The notes beneath the pieces are model-generated. The model saw only the letters and a list, made by a program, of their open reading frames with translations, did not search any database and was not told the DNA's origin. A DNA stretch of 64,000 nt from a virus, in IMG/VR virus record IMGVR_UViG_3300025896_000030, positions 1-64,000 of that record. The stretch is one strand, 5' to 3'. Numbering within the stretch: the first letter of the stretch is position 1; each line of letters starts with the position of its first letter. This document shows, one piece after another, positions 59,993-64,000 of this stretch. The position numbers and the translations under genes are program-made.

Positions 59993-60045
59993 TTTGGAAA
60001 ATCTTTCGGTGGTAAAATGAAGAAAGATGGAAAATAGTGCTTGAT
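59965..60045 (+). repeat. 81-bp leader repeat B, copy 2
   Basis: Matches 54792-54872 with three mismatches. The element covers the end of the gene at 59681-59992 and the leader of the gene at 60121. GTGTCGATAGTT follows at 60059-60070. Confidence 0.85.
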
Positions 60046-60120
60046 GTTTTCCATCTCCGTGTCGATAGTTCCATCCACAGACAGCAACTCAACGAAAAAC
60101 CAATAACGAAAGATTCCAAA

Positions 60121-60384
60121 ATGTACTACTCCGACACAAATCCTCCTCGCCACGTTGTCAGAATCGTCCGCGAATATGCCGAAACCCTCTGCCGCAAGCA
60201 TGGGCACGTCAGCAGCACAGCCTCCTACGTCTACGGCACCGAAACCAAGATCATAGAGAACAGGAAGCACGAATCTCGTTTCCTGGGTCGGGGTCGTTGG
60301 CGTACGATCCACCGTGCCTCCTTCCGCGTCATGATTAATTGGAAGGCGCTTGCGCTCAAGGAACTTGGAGAGCTTTACGTCTGA
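60121..60384 (+). CDS. Small basic hypothetical protein
   Basis: 87 residues from ATG 60121 after repeat B and an A-rich leader. Arg/Lys/His-rich (RHVVRIVREYAETLCRKHG, HESRFLGRGRWRTIHRASF). It may bind nucleic acid. No family recognised. Confidence 0.5.
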   Translation: MYYSDTNPPRHVVRIVREYAETLCRKHGHVSSTASYVYGTETKIIENRKHESRFLGRGRWRTIHRASFRVMINWKALALKELGELYV

Positions 60385-60394
60385 TTTACAAAAG

Positions 60395-60410
60395 TTCCAC
60401 TTTACTTTCC
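60395..60410 (+). repeat. TTCCACTTTACTTTCC leader element, copy 2
   Basis: Same 16-mer as 39737-39752, 26 bases ahead of the ATG 60436. Confidence 0.5.
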
Positions 60411-60435
60411 CTCCACCTGCGACGATATTTCCATC

Positions 60436-60714
60436 ATGAACTCTACTACCACTTCCTGCTACGATCTCGCCCGCAACTACGCCGCCGCCCATGAAGCGTA
60501 TCACGCCGAGGACACGCCCGAGACGGAAAAGAATGTCACTCGCGCCGCCGATGCCCTGCTGATCGCATTGGGCTTTCGAGGCGCCTACAGGATCAACTTC
60601 GCCGACGTTCCTCCGGAAGGCATCGAGGCGATCGATCTCGAGGTCACTAATTCCTCCGACGTTTTGCTCGCCTCGATTGTCGTCTACCCTGACGGCTCCT
60701 TCTACGCTCGCTAA
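60436..60714 (+). CDS. Small hypothetical protein
   Basis: 92 residues after the leader element, Ala-rich first half (YDLARNYAAAHEAYHAED) and beta second half (INFADVPPEGIEAIDLEV, VLLASIVVYPDGSFYAR). No family recognised. Confidence 0.5.
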   Translation: MNSTTTSCYDLARNYAAAHEAYHAEDTPETEKNVTRAADALLIALGFRGAYRINFADVPPEGIEAIDLEVTNSSDVLLASIVVYPDGSFYAR

Positions 60715-60728
60715 TCATCCGCCTCCTC

Positions 60729-60926
60729 ATGAAAGCCTACGATCTGTTGTCCACGCAGGAAAGAAATGCTCTCCGGGTCGCCCTGAACCAGATGCGTCCT
60801 CTGAATCTCACCGTCGAGCTTGCCATCCTCCTCGCCAAGAATATGATCGGCGCAAAAGGTGACAGAGCCAACCTAATGCTAGAGGCTGCTTACGATCACA
60901 TCGCAGCGATCGGAGGAGCAAAGTGA
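60729..60926 (+). CDS. Small hypothetical protein
   Basis: 65 residues, helical (AYDLLSTQERNALRVALNQM). End overlaps the next GTG. No family recognised. Confidence 0.5.
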   Translation: MKAYDLLSTQERNALRVALNQMRPLNLTVELAILLAKNMIGAKGDRANLMLEAAYDHIAAIGGAK

Positions 60927-61138
60927 AAACAATTTTGAAATGGAGTCCAATCGAGGAAAGCAGTACTGAAAGCAACTGCGGAAAATATCGCATATTGCCT
61001 TGTTACCACGGCTCCCGCGTCAAACCGGTTGGATACATCCTCCAAATAAAATCCATGCTAATTGATGGGTGGGTCGCGTATGCATTCCGTCACAGTATGC
61101 GCTCCTGTAAGGAAGTAGCAGCCAATTTGGAAGCGTAA
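60923..61138 (+). CDS. Small hypothetical protein
   Basis: 71 residues from GTG 60923 (GTGA overlap). Mixed alpha/beta, with a WSPIEESSTESNCGKYRI N-terminus and a RHSMRSCKEVAANLEA end, similar in style to other small domain genes here. No family recognised. Confidence 0.45.
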   Translation: MKTILKWSPIEESSTESNCGKYRILPCYHGSRVKPVGYILQIKSMLIDGWVAYAFRHSMRSCKEVAANLEA

Positions 61139-61140
61139 CA

Positions 61141-61389
61141 ATGACAAAACGTGAAGCAACCTTGCGCGCCAGAATAGGCGAATTGGAAGCTATGTGTGTA
61201 GAGTTGCGATTGGATGTTAAACACCTCCTCGATACAGTGTCTAAGATGGACACTCTGCACACCCAATGTCTGGACAGGGGATGCACGTGTTACAGCGATC
61301 CAGAAGATGTCTGCGTTCACTGCAACAAATCCACTAGACTTTCCACCCTTGCAAAAGCCACGTTAGCTAAATTTGGAAGAGATGAATAA
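61141..61389 (+). CDS. Small cysteine-rich hypothetical protein
   Basis: 82 residues. The N-terminal half is a coil (LRARIGELEAMCVELRLDVKH); the C-terminal half has five cysteines (QCLDRGCTCYSDPEDVCVHC), which suggests a zinc site. No family recognised. Confidence 0.5.
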   Translation: MTKREATLRARIGELEAMCVELRLDVKHLLDTVSKMDTLHTQCLDRGCTCYSDPEDVCVHCNKSTRLSTLAKATLAKFGRDE

Positions 61390-61612
61390 CCAATATACCA
61401 AATCTGTAGGAAAAGAATGGTGGGGAGTATACGACCTCCATAATAACGAATTTGCCTATAGGCTCATCGAGGGTCTGAGCACTCCCGTAATTTGCGACAG
61501 TCGCACCACTACGGAGAACACTTGTTCATACCTAAATGAGATCCAAGATGGTAACAAAGCTGAATCCAAGCGATTCACAGTCAGACGTGTGTTCCTGTTT
61601 TCCGGATCCTGA
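61382..61612 (+). CDS. Small hypothetical protein
   Basis: 76 residues from ATG 61382, overlapping the previous end. WWGVYDLHNNEFAYRLIEG and RFTVRRVFLFSG strands. No family recognised. Confidence 0.4.
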   Translation: MNNQYTKSVGKEWWGVYDLHNNEFAYRLIEGLSTPVICDSRTTTENTCSYLNEIQDGNKAESKRFTVRRVFLFSGS

Positions 61613-61619
61613 AAACTCC

Positions 61620-61847
61620 ATGAGCATCGATCTGACAAAAGCCCCTTACTATCTGTTGCGAGACATGTCTACAGGTACGGCTCGTTTCATCGACTGTTTC
61701 GATTTCAATTCCAAGGAAGAAATAGAATGGACGAGAGATCCAAAGACAGCGTGGATTTTTAGTTGGCATGATGCGATGTCCAAGAGAACGCTTCTTTCCA
61801 AATATAGCATCCATGTGGACATAGTATTCCGAAAGGATGCAATGTGA
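61620..61847 (+). CDS. Small hypothetical protein
   Basis: 75 residues from ATG 61620 (a longer frame starts at 61536 in the previous gene). PYYLLRDMSTGTARFIDCF and DPKTAWIFSWHDAM; resembles the style of the gene at 61382 (strand-rich small domain). No family recognised. Confidence 0.45.
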   Translation: MSIDLTKAPYYLLRDMSTGTARFIDCFDFNSKEEIEWTRDPKTAWIFSWHDAMSKRTLLSKYSIHVDIVFRKDAM

Positions 61848-61913
61848 GGCTGAGAGTGCGCGTTATTCTCAAACTTTACGTCCTACCTCTTTTCTGCTTC
61901 GCTAGTAGCTACC

Positions 61914-62555
61914 ATGAAGAAACTATTATCTATCTTCCTCCTTGCTGTGCCTCTGTTCGCTGCAACTCTGACGTGGACAGACAACTCCAATAATGAATTG
62001 GGATTTCACATCGAACGTGCGCCTGTAACGGGGACGAGTACAGGCACGTTCACCCAGATCGGTATTGTGGGTGAGAACGTGACCACATTTGTGGATAACA
62101 ATACCGAGTCTGGCAAGCAATATAGCTACCGTGTCCGAGCGTATAATGCAGCAGGGAATTCCGCATACTCGAACACAGCTAATTGGACTGAGCCCACAGC
62201 TCTACAGGTCCCTGCTAACTTCGCATTTGGTGGGATTAAGCTCGCGGACGTGGGGCAGACGCAAATCTGGTCTGCAACATTTACTTGGACTGACAATAAT
62301 GCAGACGAGACGTCCTATCGGCTCGAATACAAGAAACAATCCGAAAGCGACACTGCGTGGAAGCAAGCAGCCACCGTACCTGCGAATGCACAGATCGCAC
62401 CTACTCCCAATTTGTCTGACATGACGACTGCCTATTCCTTCCGATTAAGAGCAGTTAGAGGGACTGAGCTTGGTCCTGTCACTGCAACGATCAACACATC
62501 TCCCGCCAACAGTTACCGAGCCTCTACTCCCACCAACCTGAAAACGTCAAAATAA
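61914..62555 (+). CDS. Secreted protein with two fibronectin type III domains
   Basis: 213 residues. Signal peptide KKLLSIFLLAVPLFA with likely cleavage before ATLTW. Two FN3 modules: residues 20-95 (TWTDNSNNELGFHIERAP ... YSYRVRAYNAAGNSAYS) and 115-200 (FTWTDNNADETSYRLEYKK ... AYSFRLRAVRGTELGP). FN3 domains bind proteins or glycans and act as spacers. A separately exported FN3 protein is odd for a phage; it may act in the envelope or outside the cell. Confidence 0.75.
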   Translation: MKKLLSIFLLAVPLFAATLTWTDNSNNELGFHIERAPVTGTSTGTFTQIGIVGENVTTFVDNNTESGKQYSYRVRAYNAAGNSAYSNTANWTEPTALQVPANFAFGGIKLADVGQTQIWSATFTWTDNNADETSYRLEYKKQSESDTAWKQAATVPANAQIAPTPNLSDMTTAYSFRLRAVRGTELGPVTATINTSPANSYRASTPTNLKTSK

Positions 62556-62562
62556 CATCCAC

Positions 62563-63120
62563 ATGAATAATGTCCTACGAAAGTCTCTAGTGCTGCTGCT
62601 TAGCAGTTTCCTTGTCTGTACAGCACACGCAGCCTTCATTTCTGGCAACATCACCTTTTCTGGAGGTGTCGCGCTTAATGGTGACAAGACAGCCGCCACA
62701 CAAGTCGATGTTTGGCTGAATACTAGCGTCGAGTCAGTCTCGGGCGATTTCTTGAACACCATTCAAGCTTCCGATCTCGTTTCCTTCTCTGCGCCTTGGG
62801 TGTTCGGCACAGGCATCAACAGTCTGTGGAGTGTCGGAGGATTCTCTTTCGATCTGCTCTCCTCGAATGTGGTGTTGCAATCGGAGGAATATCTGCTCGT
62901 GTCGGGAACAGGCACGATCGTCGATACAGGCGGCACGTATGCTGACACAGCAGGGACGTGGAGCTTTAGCATTCCCGGGGACAGTGCGTTAGGAATCTTT
63001 TCTTTCGCAGCTGCCTCCAAATCACTTCCGGGGTCTACATCGGTTCCGGAGTCAGGGATGACAGCATTGCTGCTATTACTGGCACTTAGCACGGTATACG
63101 GAGTCAGAAGGTTCGTATAG
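62563..63120 (+). CDS. Secreted protein with PEP-CTERM-type sorting signal
   Basis: 185 residues. Signal peptide of about 24 residues (SLVLLLSSFLVCTAHA), a Ser/Gly-rich beta-type body, then the C-terminal tripartite signal: VPESG, a membrane segment (MTALLLLLALSTVYGV) and basic RRF end. This matches the exosortase-dependent PEP-CTERM group in its VPE/VPD form used by Verrucomicrobiota and others. Processing by host EpsH/exosortase would be needed. It is followed by a terminator. Confidence 0.8.
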   Translation: MNNVLRKSLVLLLSSFLVCTAHAAFISGNITFSGGVALNGDKTAATQVDVWLNTSVESVSGDFLNTIQASDLVSFSAPWVFGTGINSLWSVGGFSFDLLSSNVVLQSEEYLLVSGTGTIVDTGGTYADTAGTWSFSIPGDSALGIFSFAAASKSLPGSTSVPESGMTALLLLLALSTVYGVRRFV

Positions 63121-63157
63121 CCGTTTGGTTAGACTGTTTTCATAGTTATAGGTTTGG

Positions 63158-63194
63158 AACTCCGTCCTCTTAATTGGGGACGGAGTTTTATTTT
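63158..63194 (+). terminator. Rho-independent terminator after PEP-CTERM gene
   Basis: 10-bp perfect stem AACTCCGTCC (63158-63167) / GGACGGAGTT (63178-63187), then TTATTTT. The rest of the 158-base gap up to 63278 holds repeat A copy 2 and no gene. Confidence 0.85.
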
Positions 63195-63220
63195 GGAATC
63201 GCGGATACATGGAATAACGT

Positions 63221-63254
63221 GGAAGTATTGCAGAACTAGACACATCCGCGATTT
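63221..63254 (+). repeat. 34-bp repeat A, copy 2
   Basis: Same as 54770-54803 with one mismatch, but here non-coding: it carries the last codons and TAG of the ligase-like fragment without the gene. Confidence 0.85.
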
Positions 63255-63278
63255 GTCCTCCACCCGATTAAACAGATC

Positions 63279-63521
63279 ATGAAATCACGCGTGCGCGCCC
63301 AATACTTTGTGCAGGGAACCAAAGTCACTCCTTACTACATCATCGACTTTTGGATGGCAGACAAAAAGAAATACCTGCCTCTAGGCGATAGTGAGGGCGT
63401 CATGAAATTCTCCACAGAATCGGAAGCTGAGAAATTCCGAAAGAAAGCTGTGGAGAAAATGAACAACTCCGCCTCCTATGCTAAAGAGCTGTTCCTCCAC
63501 ACTAATGAATCCAAAAGATAA
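63279..63521 (+). CDS. Small hypothetical protein
   Basis: 80 residues, Lys-rich second half (ESEAEKFRKKAVEKMNN) after a beta-like start (AQYFVQGTKVTPYYIIDFWM). Overlaps the next gene. No family recognised. Confidence 0.5.
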   Translation: MKSRVRAQYFVQGTKVTPYYIIDFWMADKKKYLPLGDSEGVMKFSTESEAEKFRKKAVEKMNNSASYAKELFLHTNESKR

Positions 63522-63744
63522 GAGGAAGCGCATCCAGATCGAGACGTGCAAAAGCATCCTGCATAATAGAATGACGGTAATTCTAAATGGAACCAGCATG
63601 ACGCATTCTGCTTTGGGTCAGATTCAAGGAGACATCATCCGAATGTCTGTGGCATTGTCTGAAGGACAGCCTGTCGTCATTCTTTCCAAGAGAAGAAAAG
63701 ACGGAGTGGTATTTGTTCAGTGTGCCGTCCCTCAGGGCTATTGA
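63505..63744 (+). CDS. Small hypothetical protein
   Basis: 79 residues from ATG 63505. Basic N-terminus (NPKDKRKRIQIETC) and a strand-rich end (GQPVVILSKRRKDGVVFVQ). No family recognised. Confidence 0.5.
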   Translation: MNPKDKRKRIQIETCKSILHNRMTVILNGTSMTHSALGQIQGDIIRMSVALSEGQPVVILSKRRKDGVVFVQCAVPQGY

Positions 63745-63797
63745 CTATCCATCATTGACTTTTCCTTTTCCTTAAAGAGCGTGCAGAAAGTTTCGCC

Positions 63798-64000
63798 ATG
63801 AAAAACTTCTTCACCTCACTCCTGAGCGATAACTCAGGTGGATTCTCTACCTACCGAGTCACGATGCTTTTCTGGTTCCTCTTGATCTCGTCGATGATGG
63901 TGATTGCGACGATCAAAGCACCGGGAACGATTCCAGAAGTTCCTGCCAACACGCTTGCTCTGACGCTCGCCATACTGGGTGGAAAAGTGATTCAGCGAAT
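63798..64000 (+). CDS. Holin-like membrane protein (3' partial)
   Basis: 67 residues visible from ATG 63798, running off the right edge. FSTYRVTMLFWFLLISSMMVIATIK is a first membrane segment (given here in part) and ANTLALTLAILGGKVIQR a second, the pattern of small phage holin-like proteins whose second segment ends GGKVxQ. Lysis genes probably follow outside the window. Confidence 0.55.
   Translation, partial: MKNFFTSLLSDNSGGFSTYRVTMLFWFLLISSMMVIATIKAPGTIPEVPANTLALTLAILGGKVIQR

Noticed and set aside
54770-60070. CRISPR array from the repeated leader elements
   Set aside because: Only two copies each, kilobases apart; no regular repeat-spacer pattern was seen anywhere.
1-64000. tRNA genes
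   Set aside because: I looked for T-loop type GTTCRA-like stretches in intergenic gaps and found no cloverleaf; a dedicated scan could still find one.
1-64000. Integrase, transposase or attachment sites
   Set aside because: No tyrosine or serine recombinase motif, IS ends or transposase was recognised, so lysogeny cannot be argued from this window.

Overview
The window is one contiguous piece of a tailed double-stranded DNA phage genome larger than 64 kb. The morphology is most likely a siphovirus: there is a portal, a protease/scaffold, a major capsid protein, neck proteins, one tail tube protein, a frameshifted tail assembly chaperone pair, a 956-residue tape measure and a lambda-J-like tip protein, but no sheath or baseplate wedge genes. 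Both edges cut genes: the portal N-terminus is missing at the left and a holin-like membrane protein runs off the right. No rRNA or tRNA gene was recognised. Many leaders are A/C-rich without a Shine-Dalgarno sequence, and one gene encodes a secreted protein ending in a VPE-type PEP-CTERM sorting signal. Both fit a Verrucomicrobiota-like host, but this is inference.

Layout. 1-7.7 kb: portal, head morphogenesis, then a five-gene cassette (two or three glycosyltransferase-like proteins, a SAM methyltransferase, a radical SAM enzyme), a MazG-like protein and small genes, closed by a terminator. 7.7-11 kb: protease/scaffold, decoration protein, major capsid protein, terminator. 11-27.5 kb: neck, lectin-like protein, tail tube, chaperones with an A AAA AAC -1 frameshift site, tape measure, tip, fibre, membrane proteins. 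27.5-28 kb: a CheY-like receiver gene and a strong hairpin that separates convergent transcription units. 28.1-31.2 kb, minus strand: an SbcD-like nuclease whose SbcC/Rad50 partner is split into separate polypeptides. 31.3-40.6 kb: UvrD-like helicase, sigma-like factor, SNF2-like helicase, primase, a replication gene carrying two 24-bp palindromes, DnaB-like helicase and a histone-like protein. 40.7-44.2 kb: QueD, QueE, FolE2 and a DpdA-like transglycosylase. 44.2-54.8 kb: sliding clamp, UDG-exonuclease fusion, family A polymerase, clamp loader, mediator, ssDNA-binding protein, RecA, flap nuclease, PD-(D/E)XK nuclease and a ligase-like fragment. 54.8-61.9 kb: small genes, QueF, QueC and a terminase small subunit candidate. 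61.9-64 kb: two exported proteins, small genes and the holin-like gene.

The main biological picture has two parts. The first is a nearly self-sufficient replisome with its own clamp, loader, polymerase, primase and helicases. The second is a full route from GTP to a 7-deazaguanine base (FolE2, QueD, QueE, QueC, QueF) with a DpdA-like enzyme to put it into DNA, which would shield the genome from host restriction. Unusual details are the three-way split Rad50, a His-to-Cys change in QueF, two open frames broken by single amber codons, a frameshift in the acidic tail of the ssDNA-binding protein, and a phage-encoded PEP-CTERM protein. All calls come from reading sequence and translated motifs; no database search was run.
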